DNA of 64,000 bases from Ammoniphilus resinae (GCF_017873965.1 NZ_JAGGKT010000013.1:62001-126000), one strand, 5' to 3'. Positions 17,276-26,257 are shown, counted from the first letter of the stretch. Numbers and translations are program-made. Notes: generated from the letters alone by a model not told the origin.

Positions 17276-18201
17276 TAACTGCCCACCCCCTCTGTAATCG
17301 CCAGGAAGACGTCTTCCAAATTCTCCTTCGCCTCAGAGAAACTAACGACCGGAATTCCCTGACTTAAGAGATTAGCTAACAAGGCTGCCTTGTCCACATC
17401 GCTTCCGGTAAATTGAAAACGAAAATAACGATTTTTGTTATCCACTCTTTTCACAAAAGGAGAATCGGTTAGGATTTTCTCAGCAGCTTCTGCTTGATCC
17501 AGGACCTTCAGCTGCATAATCGAGATGCCTTTTACCCCCACCGTCATATCCCCCACGGAACCGTAGGCGATCAATTTTCCCTTCTCAATCACACCAATAT
17601 CATTACATAACTCCGCTAGTTCAGGAAGGATATGTGAACTAATGATAATTGTCTTCCCCATTGCGCGAAGTTCTTTGAGAATTTCCCGCATTTCAATTCT
17701 TGCCCGTGGGTCCAATCCGGAAGCCGGTTCATCGAGAATCAGCACCTTTGGGTCATGCACCAGACAACGGGCCAAACCCAAACGCTGCTTCATTCCGCGT
17801 GAGAGCGAATCGACATAGCTGTCGGCCTTGCCCGATAAATTGACCAACTCTAATAGATCGGCAATTAAAGCTGTTCTCTTTCTCTCTGGGATCTGGTAAG
17901 CCCCACAATAAAAATCAAGATATTCAATAGCTTTCAGATTATCATATACACCAAAAAAATCGGGCATATATCCAATTAATTGTCTAACCTCCCGTGGATT
18001 CTTCTCCACGTCAAAGCCTCCGACATACGCCTTCCCCGAACTGGGTCGGAGCAGTGTGGAGAGGATCATCATGGTTGTTGATTTTCCTGCTCCATTCGGT
18101 CCAATAAAGCCAAACACTTTCCCCTGTTCAATCTTCAGGTTCAAATCCTTGAGGGCTTCAAGCTTTCCATATCTTTTCGTTAATCCTTGTGTTTCAATCA
18201 A
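17275..18201 (-). CDS. ABC transporter ATP-binding protein of the ECF-sigma operon
   Basis: A 308-residue ATPase with Walker A GPNGAGKST (34-42), signature LSRGMKQRLGL, and Walker B VLILDEPASGLDP. The C-terminal 80 residues form the small accessory domain common in exporter ATPases of the NatA/YxlF group. The start overlaps the stop of the large membrane protein gene by 4 bases and the stop overlaps the permease gene, so the three are coupled. Confidence 0.95.
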   Translation of the reverse strand: MIETQGLTKRYGKLEALKDLNLKIEQGKVFGFIGPNGAGKSTTMMILSTLLRPSSGKAYVGGFDVEKNPREVRQLIGYMPDFFGVYDNLKAIEYLDFYCGAYQIPERKRTALIADLLELVNLSGKADSYVDSLSRGMKQRLGLARCLVHDPKVLILDEPASGLDPRARIEMREILKELRAMGKTIIISSHILPELAELCNDIGVIEKGKLIAYGSVGDMTVGVKGISIMQLKVLDQAEAAEKILTDSPFVKRVDNKNRYFRFQFTGSDVDKAALLANLLSQGIPVVSFSEAKENLEDVFLAITEGVGS

Positions 18202-20456
18202 TTCTTTTCCTCCCCTTCCACTTGGAAATATGGGACGGGAAGAACGATGTTTTGTGCTGTCTTATTTCTAAAACGGAGCACAATTTCCCCGCCGGAAGTC
18301 ATATAAGGTGCCCATTCATCACCTTCAAAAACAAGTGGCACATCTGTTCGAATCGCTTCCCATTGATCTTGCTCCACATTATAGATCTTCTTCTCAAACG
18401 GCTTATACGGCGCTTCATTAAGTGGAATCTCCACCCGTTTTACTTCGATTCCGTCCGGGTGAACCTTCAGCGCGAAGTTGATAAACCCTTCCGATAATTC
18501 CCAAACATTTTGATCAAATTGGCTCCACGATCCTTGTGCCTCCCCCATTCTCGCTGGTAATGTTCCATAGGGAAAAAGAATCATGCCCCCTGGTTGGGAA
18601 GATAGATTGGCTTGTTGACGAACCAAGGTGGAATAGTGGTGAATTTCAGACCGATCGAGAACATCAAACGGATCAAAGCCCTGATCACTACTAACCCCTG
18701 TGATCAGAATCGGTTGCGAAGATGCCTTGCCCCACTCCCATGCTGTCGATTGGGCTAAGGATTGAAGCCTGTCAAGACGTGTTTGTTCTTTTATTCTACT
18801 TCGATCCGCCGGTTCCGGCAGGGACATATAGATCTTTTGGAAAGGGTGGTCGATCTCCATTTGCTGTCCCTTTTTTAACGCACCAATCGCAAACTCCTGC
18901 ATCCCCATTCTTATCACGACATCCTGAAGATCAAGCGCGGTATTATTTTGGATCCTTCCTTTTAGCCGGTTATCCTCTACATATAGCTTTGTTTCAAAGC
19001 TTCCAACATCATTTCTTACAGATTTCGCATAGGCAAGCTGGGTCGATAGATAAGGTACATTTTCATAAGCGATATTCCCGTTTTCCTTTATTATTACTGG
19101 ATTAGATAGGTCAGGACGCCCCAACCCGTTACCCGGAATATATAGGCTGTTATCGTTTGGTTGCAAGGCATAGTTTCCACCATTCACCATTAACAAGGAA
19201 ATTGCACTATCTACCTTAGCAAAATGGTCATTGAAAATATTCACCATGGAAGCCGTATGGGTCGTATCTGTTTTGGCCACCTGATATTTTCCGAAAAAAT
19301 AGACGCCTGCCGTTAATCCAATGGATAGGAGAGGAATCACAACCCAGGCGACCTCTCGTTTATCCTTTCTTTTTAAATAGTAATAGAGAACTGGGGAGAC
19401 AATGAAGATGTAAAGCAACCATATTAAAGCAATAAAAGCTAAGTTCGGCGAGGTCACCCCAGGAATCATATAACTAAGTTCAACAACCCCATAATTCATA
19501 TCAAGCATAGGCCCCGCCTCATAACCGTTTAAGGAAGGGAGAAGCGATTCTTGAAAAATTTTAAGCCATACTTCTTTATTTCCCTGCCAGGTAGCCAGGG
19601 GCTCTTGTGAAATATCATAAGCCACAACAAGAACCTTTCCCGCCCCCTGATCTTCAGTATGGAAAAGGGTTGGCAACTCTTTTAAGGCTGGAACGTTGGG
19701 AACAGGCGGATCAACCCTGGCCCATTCCGCTAATTCCGTTAACGGACGCTGAGCGAGCTCTGTTGAAGTAACAGGCAACACTTCCCCAAAGGAAGCTTTT
19801 GCAGTTCCAAATGATTTTCCGCCAGATACGATTAGGATTCCGCCACTTTGTACCCACTCTTTGATTGCCTCTTTCTGCAACTCTGTTAGATCCTTCGGGA
19901 TTTCTCCCAAAGCAAGGATATCCAAATTGTTCAGAATCCAGGATTCTTCCGGCATATCTTCCGCTGTTAACGGTTTTACAATGGTGTTCCGCTGCTCCCA
20001 AGGCTTTACAAGATTAAGGAAATCATACGCTTCCGGATTTTCGGAAAGGACGCCAATAACCAAATCATTATAATTACTGCTTTGAGCAACAGGAAATTGC
20101 GCAACAACCATATCCCTTTTAACCAATCCGACTGCCACTTGTCCATTTAAATTTTCACCCGGAACGTTTAGGTGAACCGATTTTTCTTCCCCGCTTTGCA
20201 GGGTGATCTCCTTTTTCATGGTAGGGATTTCACTTGCATTGGGATTCATCTGTTTAATGATCATATAGCCGGAAAAGGCTTCACCATTATTTTTTAAATG
20301 GACATTCAAACGAACCATATTATTGCTCTTATAAACCCCGGCGAGTGGAATTTCCACTGTTCCCTCAATATCTGCTTGCCTATTCTCCGCATAGGCCCCT
20401 GTTCCTAGCAACAAAACAAATAATAGGGTCAATAGACTAATAAGGTTTCTCTTCAC
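18198..20456 (-). CDS. Large membrane protein with GATase1-like ectodomain, ECF-sigma operon
   Basis: 752 residues from a GTG at 20456, chosen because GGGGGAGGG lies 6 bases before it and a clean signal peptide (LISLLTLLFVLLLGTGAYA) follows. The outer N-terminal part has a beta-sandwich-like region and then an alpha/beta region resembling class I glutamine-amidotransferase folds (LDILALGEIPKDL, GGILIVSGGKSFG), but no catalytic Cys is visible there. Two membrane helices lie near residues 340-400 (FIALIWLLYIFIVSPVLYYY and a second). A further 350-residue domain follows. No enzyme activity is assigned. Confidence 0.85.
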   Translation of the reverse strand: MKRNLISLLTLLFVLLLGTGAYAENRQADIEGTVEIPLAGVYKSNNMVRLNVHLKNNGEAFSGYMIIKQMNPNASEIPTMKKEITLQSGEEKSVHLNVPGENLNGQVAVGLVKRDMVVAQFPVAQSSNYNDLVIGVLSENPEAYDFLNLVKPWEQRNTIVKPLTAEDMPEESWILNNLDILALGEIPKDLTELQKEAIKEWVQSGGILIVSGGKSFGTAKASFGEVLPVTSTELAQRPLTELAEWARVDPPVPNVPALKELPTLFHTEDQGAGKVLVVAYDISQEPLATWQGNKEVWLKIFQESLLPSLNGYEAGPMLDMNYGVVELSYMIPGVTSPNLAFIALIWLLYIFIVSPVLYYYLKRKDKREVAWVVIPLLSIGLTAGVYFFGKYQVAKTDTTHTASMVNIFNDHFAKVDSAISLLMVNGGNYALQPNDNSLYIPGNGLGRPDLSNPVIIKENGNIAYENVPYLSTQLAYAKSVRNDVGSFETKLYVEDNRLKGRIQNNTALDLQDVVIRMGMQEFAIGALKKGQQMEIDHPFQKIYMSLPEPADRSRIKEQTRLDRLQSLAQSTAWEWGKASSQPILITGVSSDQGFDPFDVLDRSEIHHYSTLVRQQANLSSQPGGMILFPYGTLPARMGEAQGSWSQFDQNVWELSEGFINFALKVHPDGIEVKRVEIPLNEAPYKPFEKKIYNVEQDQWEAIRTDVPLVFEGDEWAPYMTSGGEIVLRFRNKTAQNIVLPVPYFQVEGEEKN

Positions 20457-20472
20457 TTTCTTCCCTCCCCCT

Positions 20473-21537
20473 TTAACGCCATCTAGAAGTCCCCGTATAG
20501 ACTGAAATCTCATTCTTATTCTCATGTCCGATCATGATGATTTGAGATCCATCCACAGAAGAATGCAATTCGCCAGGTAAACCATGAAGTTTACCGGACA
20601 AGCCAAGCGGCACCTGCTTTGTACTCGCTTCTAGAGGATTCACAGCAACCAAGTCTTGCTTAGCCGAATCAAAGAAAACCAGCCATTTTTCATTGATCCA
20701 CTGTGCTTTTTCACCCTTTCCTATCTTTTTCACTTGTTTCTCTTTTTCGCTAAGTACAACGATTTCGCCGTTCTGTTCTATTGCAATATGGTTTCCACCA
20801 GGTGATACAGAAGGTCGCAACCCTTGACCTATATGCATAGCCTGTGTGGAATTGGTACTTAGCTTCCATATTTCCTCGCCTTTCTGCACGTAGAGCCACT
20901 TCCCATCAGATGACCAATTTAAGCTTTGAATCGGGACATTCTCCGCATCATAAATGAGTCTTTTTGCGCCACCGTACAAGTTGGCCGCCCAAATTTCCGA
21001 TCTTTGCTGGTCGCGAAGGATAAACGCCGCCTCTTGTCCCAAGGGAGAATAAGCGACAGAATCAACCTCACTTTGTTCAGGCAGTGGGATCGAATTGATT
21101 TTCTGTCCCTTCGTATCGTAAACAAGTAAAGATTCTTTGGTAAGGAGAATAATCTGTTTTCCATCTGGGGATAGATCTGCGTCGACAAATTCGCCCTGAA
21201 CAGGAAAAGGTTTGAGATCCTCTACCGCGGGTCCCTGCATGGTCTTCCATAGGACACTTACCATAATAACCGCTGTTACTAAAGCAATTGATGTCACCCA
21301 ACGTCTAGTTCGTTTTGATCTGTTTTGTATTACCGGTACCTGTGCTTTATTTACATTCCCCATTTGCTGCATTTGGGCTAACAGCTTTTGCTTTAGGTCT
21401 TTCTTTAGCTGATAATTGACAGGAACTGCTTCCCTCATGGTTTTCAAATGAACCAACAGCTTTGCGATTGTGGGATCACGTTCCACATCAGAAGATTGTT
21501 TGAATTTATCCATGGTTTCTTTCTGCCCACCGCTCAT
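20473..21537 (-). CDS. Membrane protein with beta-propeller; putative anti-sigma factor
   Basis: 354 residues. Residues 1-80 are cytoplasmic, charged and helical; one membrane helix follows (about 81-100, WVTSIALVTAVIMVSVLW); the rest outside is a TolB/WD40-like propeller with repeats such as ADLSPDGKQIILL and LNWSSDGKWLYVQ. Position directly after an ECF sigma gene, with a 4-base overlap, makes an anti-sigma role likely. The usual zinc anti-sigma motif HxxxCxxC is absent, so the sigma-binding part would be atypical. The propeller would be the sensor. Confidence 0.85.
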   Translation of the reverse strand: MSGGQKETMDKFKQSSDVERDPTIAKLLVHLKTMREAVPVNYQLKKDLKQKLLAQMQQMGNVNKAQVPVIQNRSKRTRRWVTSIALVTAVIMVSVLWKTMQGPAVEDLKPFPVQGEFVDADLSPDGKQIILLTKESLLVYDTKGQKINSIPLPEQSEVDSVAYSPLGQEAAFILRDQQRSEIWAANLYGGAKRLIYDAENVPIQSLNWSSDGKWLYVQKGEEIWKLSTNSTQAMHIGQGLRPSVSPGGNHIAIEQNGEIVVLSEKEKQVKKIGKGEKAQWINEKWLVFFDSAKQDLVAVNPLEASTKQVPLGLSGKLHGLPGELHSSVDGSQIIMIGHENKNEISVYTGTSRWR

Positions 21538-22112
21538 CCCTGTCCCTCCATTTCATACAGTTTCTGCAGCTGACGAAGTCCACGATGGGAAATCATCTTT
21601 ACTGAGGATTCTGTTTTGCCCAACACCTCGGCGACTTGGCTAATTTTTAAATCACCAAAGTAACGAAGCGATAATACATCCCTTTGGTCCTGGGTTAATT
21701 GCTCCATTTTTTCGTGAAGAAAATAGACTTGTTCGTCGTTCAGCAAGTTTTTTTCCGGTTGCCACGTATCATCATGATCCTCATGGCTCCCGTTCATCCA
21801 TTCCCCAGGCTCCATTGGATACTCCTTGACCTTGCGAAGATAATCGATAAATGTATTGTGGGCAATGCGAAAAATCCAGGAGGCAAAAAGGTTTCTTCGG
21901 TCGTACTGATGAAATTTCTCTAAGGCCTTCATAAACACGACCGTAGTTAGGTCATCAGCATCCCACATATTATGGACCCGGCTCCGCAGATAGCGATTGA
22001 TACGGTCAAAATATTCATCATATAATTCACTAAAATCCCTGTCTTCATAGGACTCATTTTGAATCATCTCGGGATCTTCAGCAGTATGTTCTTTTTTTAT
22101 CGCCATACCCAT
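21534..22112 (-). CDS. ECF-family RNA polymerase sigma factor
   Basis: 192 residues. Region 2 spans about 28-100 with the LYDEYFDRINRYLRSR start, DADDLTTVVFMKAL and the DNA-melting segment FASWIFRIAHNTFIDYLR. Region 4 reads LTQDQRDVLSLRYFGDLKI followed by the helix-turn-helix QVAEVLGKTESSVKMISHRG. A linker of about 35 residues separates them. It is the first gene of the five-gene operon, with GGGAGG before the ATG. An ECF group was not assigned. Confidence 0.93.
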   Translation of the reverse strand: MGMAIKKEHTAEDPEMIQNESYEDRDFSELYDEYFDRINRYLRSRVHNMWDADDLTTVVFMKALEKFHQYDRRNLFASWIFRIAHNTFIDYLRKVKEYPMEPGEWMNGSHEDHDDTWQPEKNLLNDEQVYFLHEKMEQLTQDQRDVLSLRYFGDLKISQVAEVLGKTESSVKMISHRGLRQLQKLYEMEGQG

Positions 22113-22211
22113 CTATAAACCTCCCCACGCGACATCATCCACTGGCCAGTTTCTGTGTGTCTCTACGTAGAATGACGAACACATCGTTAGAACGTCACGC
22201 CCGTAAAAAAA

Positions 22212-22526
22212 TTAACTGATTAGCTTTAACCCTACTACGGATCCGATAATCATCGCGATAAAAAACAATCTACGCGCATCTTTGGGTTCCCCGTACCGAT
22301 ACATTCCAACCAATGTGCTTCCCACCGTACCAATTCCAGACCAAACCGCATAGGCGGTTCCCATCGAAATCCCTTTCATTGCAAGCGATAAAAAGGAAAA
22401 ACTCAATACGAAGCCTCCAAACATGATCAAATAGGACTTTACAGATGGAGATTGGTTCACTTTTGTAATCCCAATGACCCCGACCATTTCAAATACTCCG
22501 GCAACAATCAGAATCACCCAGTTCAC
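22212..22526 (-). CDS. ykkD: SMR-family guanidinium exporter subunit, YkkD-like
   Basis: A 104-residue four-helix small multidrug resistance protein with the essential glutamate Glu13 in helix 1 (GVFEMVGV) and the WSGIGTVGSTLVG helix-3 motif. The GTG start overlaps the first subunit by 4 bases. Both are preceded by a guanidine-I riboswitch, and paired SMR proteins under this riboswitch (YkkC/YkkD type) export guanidinium. The pair probably works as a heterodimer. Confidence 0.9.
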   Translation of the reverse strand: MNWVILIVAGVFEMVGVIGITKVNQSPSVKSYLIMFGGFVLSFSFLSLAMKGISMGTAYAVWSGIGTVGSTLVGMYRYGEPKDARRLFFIAMIIGSVVGLKLIS

Positions 22527-22876
22527 TTTGCTTCACCTTCCCCTCTTTCGGTTTCTTCTGTCTCATGTGTCACTAACTTTAAACCAATAATTCCTGTCAG
22601 CAGGACGGCGATCAACCCAACCTTTAGCCACTCAAACGGCTCTCCCCACCAAACCATCTCACTTGTAACCGTTCCTGCAGTCCCTAATCCCACAAATACC
22701 GCATAAACCGTACTCGTTGGCAACTTCTTTCCGGAATAGATCAGTAAACCAAAACTAACAATAATGGCAATGAGTGTGATTGCCCAACCAAGCACCCCTT
22801 GTGCATGCTTTAACCCAATGACCCACATCACTTCAAATAGAGCAGCAATAAAAACGAGCAGCCAATTTTTGTTCAT
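22523..22876 (-). CDS. ykkC: SMR-family guanidinium exporter subunit, YkkC-like
   Basis: The first gene of the pair: 117 residues, four helices, with Glu15 (ALFEVMWVIGL) as the proton/substrate-binding carboxylate. A hydrophilic acidic/basic tail follows the last helix. It sits directly downstream of the guanidine-I aptamer, so expression should rise with guanidine. The overlap with the second gene indicates equal synthesis of the two subunits. Confidence 0.9.
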   Translation of the reverse strand: MNKNWLLVFIAALFEVMWVIGLKHAQGVLGWAITLIAIIVSFGLLIYSGKKLPTSTVYAVFVGLGTAGTVTSEMVWWGEPFEWLKVGLIAVLLTGIIGLKLVTHETEETERGEGEAK

Positions 22877-22918
22877 TGTTTAACTCTCTCCCTCTAAAAA
22901 TTTACCGAAAGAAACAGC

Positions 22919-22959
22919 AAAGCCCAGAAGAAGACCATATGGTCATTCTCCCGGGCTTT
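22919..22959 (-). terminator. Expression-platform hairpin of the guanidine-I riboswitch
   Basis: AAAGCCC.GGAGAA.GACC / GGTC.TTCT.CTGGGCTTT arms around ATAT. It uses the 3' strand of the aptamer (GCCCGGGAGA), so ligand binding would compete with it. The U-tract after it is interrupted (TTTGCTGTTTC), so termination may be leaky. Confidence 0.6.
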
Positions 22960-23036
22960 TATCCCTCCGTGTACACAGCCAATGAAAGCTGTGAGTTTTC
23001 TCTCGGTCCAGTCCAGATAAACTGCGGAACCCTAGA
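22945..23036 (-). ncRNA. Guanidine-I (ykkC-yxkD) riboswitch aptamer
   Basis: Read on the minus strand, the leader contains the conserved blocks of this class in order: CTAGGGTTCCG, then GACTGGACCGAGAGAAA, a variable stem closed by CACAGC/GCTGTG, then ACACGGAGGGATAAAAGC and CCCGGGAGA. The match to the class consensus is close to letter-perfect. It lies 70 bases upstream of two SMR exporter genes, the usual target. Confidence 0.95.
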
Positions 23037-23118
23037 AAACATGAAATCTAAAAAATTACTTTTCACTATTTTAGCATAATCGTCAATGATTACAAGTTCC
23101 TAACGCTTTTCCCCTAGA

Positions 23119-23259
23119 TTATTCCCTAAGGGACATCAGCCATTCTTCATAACATGAATCACAAAGCAACTCGTTCTGTTCCTCTTGTTCCTGGTAAAAC
23201 GTCACCTGATGGATGCTTTCTGTTGGATGGTCACAGTAATGACAAGTGTAACTTCCCAT
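23119..23259 (-). CDS. Small zinc-ribbon-like protein, 46 aa
   Basis: A 46-residue product with CHYCDHP near the N-terminus and CDSCYEEW near the C-terminus, giving a four-cysteine zinc-binding pattern (CxxC...CxxC). GAGGGGT precedes the ATG. It resembles very small zinc-ribbon proteins of Bacillales with no known role. It is divergent from the truncated haemoglobin gene. Confidence 0.7.
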   Translation of the reverse strand: MGSYTCHYCDHPTESIHQVTFYQEQEEQNELLCDSCYEEWLMSLRE

Positions 23260-23340
23260 TCACTACCCCTCACTTTATCGTTATTCTCGATTCCATTTTC
23301 GATCCTATTTTTTGATTGAAGTAAGGGCTTTATGCAGGGG

Positions 23341-23366
23341 AAAAGAGGGGGTGAACCCTCTTTTTG
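23341..23366. terminator. Hairpin between the divergent zinc-ribbon and haemoglobin genes
   Basis: AAAGAGGG / CCCTCTTT with a 6-base loop and a following TT. It looks like a terminator but lies upstream of both divergent genes, so it may be an attenuator or a leader structure of the haemoglobin transcript. Confidence 0.4.
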
Positions 23367-23434
23367 GTACTGATATAAAAAATTCATTATCGCAATAATA
23401 CAATAGGAACAAAAATTAAAAGGGGGAAAAAGGG

Positions 23435-23800
23435 ATGCCTCAAACTTTAACAACTTATGAAAAAATCGGCGGAGAAGATGCCATTCGTAAAGTTGTGGAT
23501 TACTTTTATGAATTAGTCCTTGCAGATGATACGGTAAATCAGTTTTTCCTAAACACAGATATGGAAAAACAACGCAGCCATCAGACCAAATTTATCAGCT
23601 TTGCCTTAGGTGGACCACATCAATATTCGGGACTTTCGATGGAGAAGGCGCATGAAGGAATGAATCTGCAACCCGTTCATTTCCAAGCCATTGTAAACCA
23701 CCTTCATGATGCTCTGGCACACTTCAACGTAAGTGAATCTGATATTAGTGAGGCATTAGCTAAAGTGGGATCATTAAAGGACAGCATTTTGAATAAATAG
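23435..23800 (+). CDS. glbN: Truncated haemoglobin, group I
   Basis: A 121-residue 2/2 haemoglobin. The proximal histidine is His82 (QPVHFQAIVNHL), Phe24-Tyr25 in VDYFYELV lie at the B-helix distal position, and the FALGGPHQYSG loop is typical of group I. Such proteins bind O2 and NO and often detoxify nitric oxide. The ATG follows AAAAGGGGG. It is a single-gene unit with its own terminator. Confidence 0.93.
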   Translation: MPQTLTTYEKIGGEDAIRKVVDYFYELVLADDTVNQFFLNTDMEKQRSHQTKFISFALGGPHQYSGLSMEKAHEGMNLQPVHFQAIVNHLHDALAHFNVSESDISEALAKVGSLKDSILNK

Positions 23801-23804
23801 GACA

Positions 23805-23829
23805 GACCGGGCTATGCCCGGTCTTTTTT
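23805..23829 (+). terminator. Terminator of the truncated haemoglobin gene
   Basis: Perfect GACCGGGC-TAT-GCCCGGTC hairpin followed by six T. Confidence 0.92.
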
Positions 23830-23837
23830 ACGGTTAG

Positions 23838-25229
23838 TTATTTGCCAGACAAAGTTTGCACAATTTCCCTTAAGGTCTGATCTGTTCCGACATTCCCTGG
23901 AAATACTATGTAGGGGACATTAGGGAATTTTGCTTCTTCCCCAGTTAACCAAACGGGGATACCAGCCGCTGCCTGTCCAAGAATTTTCGCCTTACGAATC
24001 GATAATCCCTTCGTTGCTACATCACTGGAGGTGATTCCTCCTTTGGCAATAATAAATTTAGGCGCAATCTGAAGAGCCTGTACGATATCCGTGAGAGCAG
24101 TGGAAACCTTTTGACTGATACTTAAATTATCTTCCTTGCTGGAGGCCGTAATTAATTTACGACTGCTGTAAAGAACCGTATCTTGTCCATCTTTTATTAG
24201 CTTATTTACTTGATCAATCAAGCGCCCCACTTCTTGGTCTCTTTGCATTTGATTTAATATTTTTTCTACATTCATTTCAACTGGGGAAACCTGTTTTCCA
24301 TCCAAAAGCGCTTGCAATTGTCGCGTTGTTTTCTGTACATGTGAGCCAACAATGATCAGCCCGCCGTGTGTCTCAGTTCCCAGGGTGAGCATTCTCTCTT
24401 TGGAAAGGAAAGGTTGAACACCAATCCCTCCATATGATTTCACAAAAGATGCCGCCGTCCGAAAAAGGAAACGTTTCCCTTTTTCCTCTACCCTTTTAAG
24501 AGCTAAAGATAATACATCTAGATCTTCATAGCTCGTTGCATTAATAATGACTGGTTTATTGCGTGTGATCTCGGTTAGAATCCCTTGTACGGCTTCAGCT
24601 CCCTGTTGCATCTGTTCAAGGGAAACGTAGACACAATCGCCTTTACGGAATCTCCCTTCGGATTTTTCCTCCACCCATTGGCCTAAGTGAGCATGTGTAA
24701 AGCCAAAAGCCGGGTCCTTTGCAAACTCGGTTTCATTCGCCGGGATTAGTTTTTCTCCATCCTTCACAAAGTGGATGTTGTCTCTCGTTATCCTTCCGCC
24801 TTCAAAAAAGGCAGGAATAATCAAATGACCATCATATGTTCTTCCGGTCTGAAGAAACACTTCATCTGCCAATACGTCTATTTCCAGGGGATAATGACCT
24901 CGCAAGGTAGAATCACTGCGGCTGATAAATTCAAAATCTGTGTTTTCTTCCTTCGCCACCTCAACCACATTTCTAGCAATCTCTCGATTAATTCTTTCCG
25001 TTTCTTCAGCAGCGAAACTCCTTGTATTCGTCAGAATATAGAAGACAGCATGCGGCTGGCGGAAAGCTTCGCGCAAAAGATCCTTATTCCATTCTGTCAA
25101 AACTTCAATATCCTGCACCGTCTGCACACCCGTCGGATCATCATCCAAAACAATAATTTTCCTCTTCGTTTTGTCGTTCCACTCACGTAAACATTCACGC
25201 AGTTTTGGATCATAGTCTGTTGACTTCAT
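23838..25229 (-). CDS. Four-carbon acid sugar kinase family (DUF1537)
   Basis: A 463-residue kinase of the OtnK/DtnK/DenK family, which phosphorylates D-threonate, D-erythronate or 3-oxo-tetronate. The N-terminal signature IVLDDDPTGVQTVQDI and the RSDSTLRGHYPLE motif (sugar-binding domain) are present, and the C-terminal nucleotide-binding domain has the FIIAKGGITSSDVA stretch. Usual partners (PdxA2-type dehydrogenase, aldolase OtnC, transporter) are not nearby, so the substrate is open. GGGGGAG precedes the ATG. Confidence 0.93.
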   Translation of the reverse strand: MKSTDYDPKLRECLREWNDKTKRKIIVLDDDPTGVQTVQDIEVLTEWNKDLLREAFRQPHAVFYILTNTRSFAAEETERINREIARNVVEVAKEENTDFEFISRSDSTLRGHYPLEIDVLADEVFLQTGRTYDGHLIIPAFFEGGRITRDNIHFVKDGEKLIPANETEFAKDPAFGFTHAHLGQWVEEKSEGRFRKGDCVYVSLEQMQQGAEAVQGILTEITRNKPVIINATSYEDLDVLSLALKRVEEKGKRFLFRTAASFVKSYGGIGVQPFLSKERMLTLGTETHGGLIIVGSHVQKTTRQLQALLDGKQVSPVEMNVEKILNQMQRDQEVGRLIDQVNKLIKDGQDTVLYSSRKLITASSKEDNLSISQKVSTALTDIVQALQIAPKFIIAKGGITSSDVATKGLSIRKAKILGQAAAGIPVWLTGEEAKFPNVPYIVFPGNVGTDQTLREIVQTLSGK

Positions 25230-25611
25230 GGCTTCTCCCCCTGGGGCAATATTATCTATTGTTAAACAATTCAGTTCCTTCTATTCTAGCAAAATATTGA
25301 GGGGAATTCCATTAAGGACTTTCGTTGTATAAAACTATTACATGCAGAAAAATAATTTTCAGCCCTTCTTGCAACTGTTTCAAAATCCCTAAACTCGCAT
25401 CAGATCCCCCTTTATAAATATACGAACCACCATTTCCCTAAAGAAAACCACTACCCGTTAAAAATTTTTTGATAAAATAACATGATCTTATGTTAATTTA
25501 ATTTATGAATACTTGATTCACTGTGCTGTTTACCCATTCGGTTGAGCTCTGTGCAAAAATGTATTCCAACGAATCATAGGCATCTTGAGACTAGAAATGG
25601 GGGTGATTGAT
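25230..25611. other. Intergenic region without a recognisable gene
   Basis: About 380 bases between the divergent DUF1537 kinase and LysE genes. It is AT-rich, carries stops in all frames, and holds the promoters of both. I could not name a specific box or a small ORF with a ribosome site. Confidence 0.6.
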
Positions 25612-26211
25612 TTGGAAAGCATTCTCCATGGAATGATTTTAGCCTTCGGACTTATTTTACCTTTGGGTGTGCAAAATGTATTTGTATTTTCACAAGGAGC
25701 CACCCAGCCCCATATCTTTCAAGCACTTCCGGCGACCATCACTGCTTCGTTATGTGATACATTGTTAATCCTTTTGGCGGTTTTCGGGGTGTCCGCAATT
25801 GTATTACAATTCGAATGGTTACGGCTAATCCTAATGACGGCTGGCATTCTCTTTTTAGTATACATGGGATACGCAATTTGGAAGAGTGTACCAACTACAA
25901 CTAATACGAATAAAGCATTATCCATCCGTCAACAGATTTTTTTCGCCTTATCCGTTTCATTATTAAATCCTCATGCCGTTTTAGATACTGTTGGGGTTAT
26001 CGGGACAAGTGCATTGAAATATGCAGGAACAGAACAGGTTTTTTTCACAATCGCTTGTATCACGGTATCTTGGATTTGGTTTCTAGGATTAACGCTGGCT
26101 GGTATGGTCATGAAGAAACTGGATGGTAAGGGTGGTTTAATGAACCTATTCAACAAATGTTCGGCATTGTTTATTTGGGGAACTGCTATTTACCTAATGG
26201 GTGGGTTGTAA
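25612..26211 (+). CDS. LysE/ArgO-family amino-acid exporter
   Basis: About 199 residues and six hydrophobic segments. The LysE signature GLILPLGVQNVFVFSQG lies at the N-terminus, and SLLNPHAVLDTVGVIG contains the conserved NPH. Members export basic amino acids. An upstream TTG at 25585 is in frame, but GGGGGTGATT lies just before the TTG at 25612, which is preferred. No neighbouring LysR-type regulator is seen, although lysE is often paired with one. Confidence 0.92.
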   Translation: MESILHGMILAFGLILPLGVQNVFVFSQGATQPHIFQALPATITASLCDTLLILLAVFGVSAIVLQFEWLRLILMTAGILFLVYMGYAIWKSVPTTTNTNKALSIRQQIFFALSVSLLNPHAVLDTVGVIGTSALKYAGTEQVFFTIACITVSWIWFLGLTLAGMVMKKLDGKGGLMNLFNKCSALFIWGTAIYLMGGL

Positions 26212-26257
26212 TCCACTTACTTGCGTTGCCAGACAGTAAAAGTTGAATTATGGATAA

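Noticed and set aside
22161-22204. ECF-type autoregulated promoter upstream of the sigma gene (GTGACG...CGTCAT)
   Set aside because: The spacing and -35 sequence do not match a known ECF promoter well, so it is not listed as a feature.
22876-23079. Plus-strand ORF through the guanidine riboswitch
   Set aside because: It lies antisense to a conserved RNA structure and has no ribosome site; its coding look comes from the aptamer.
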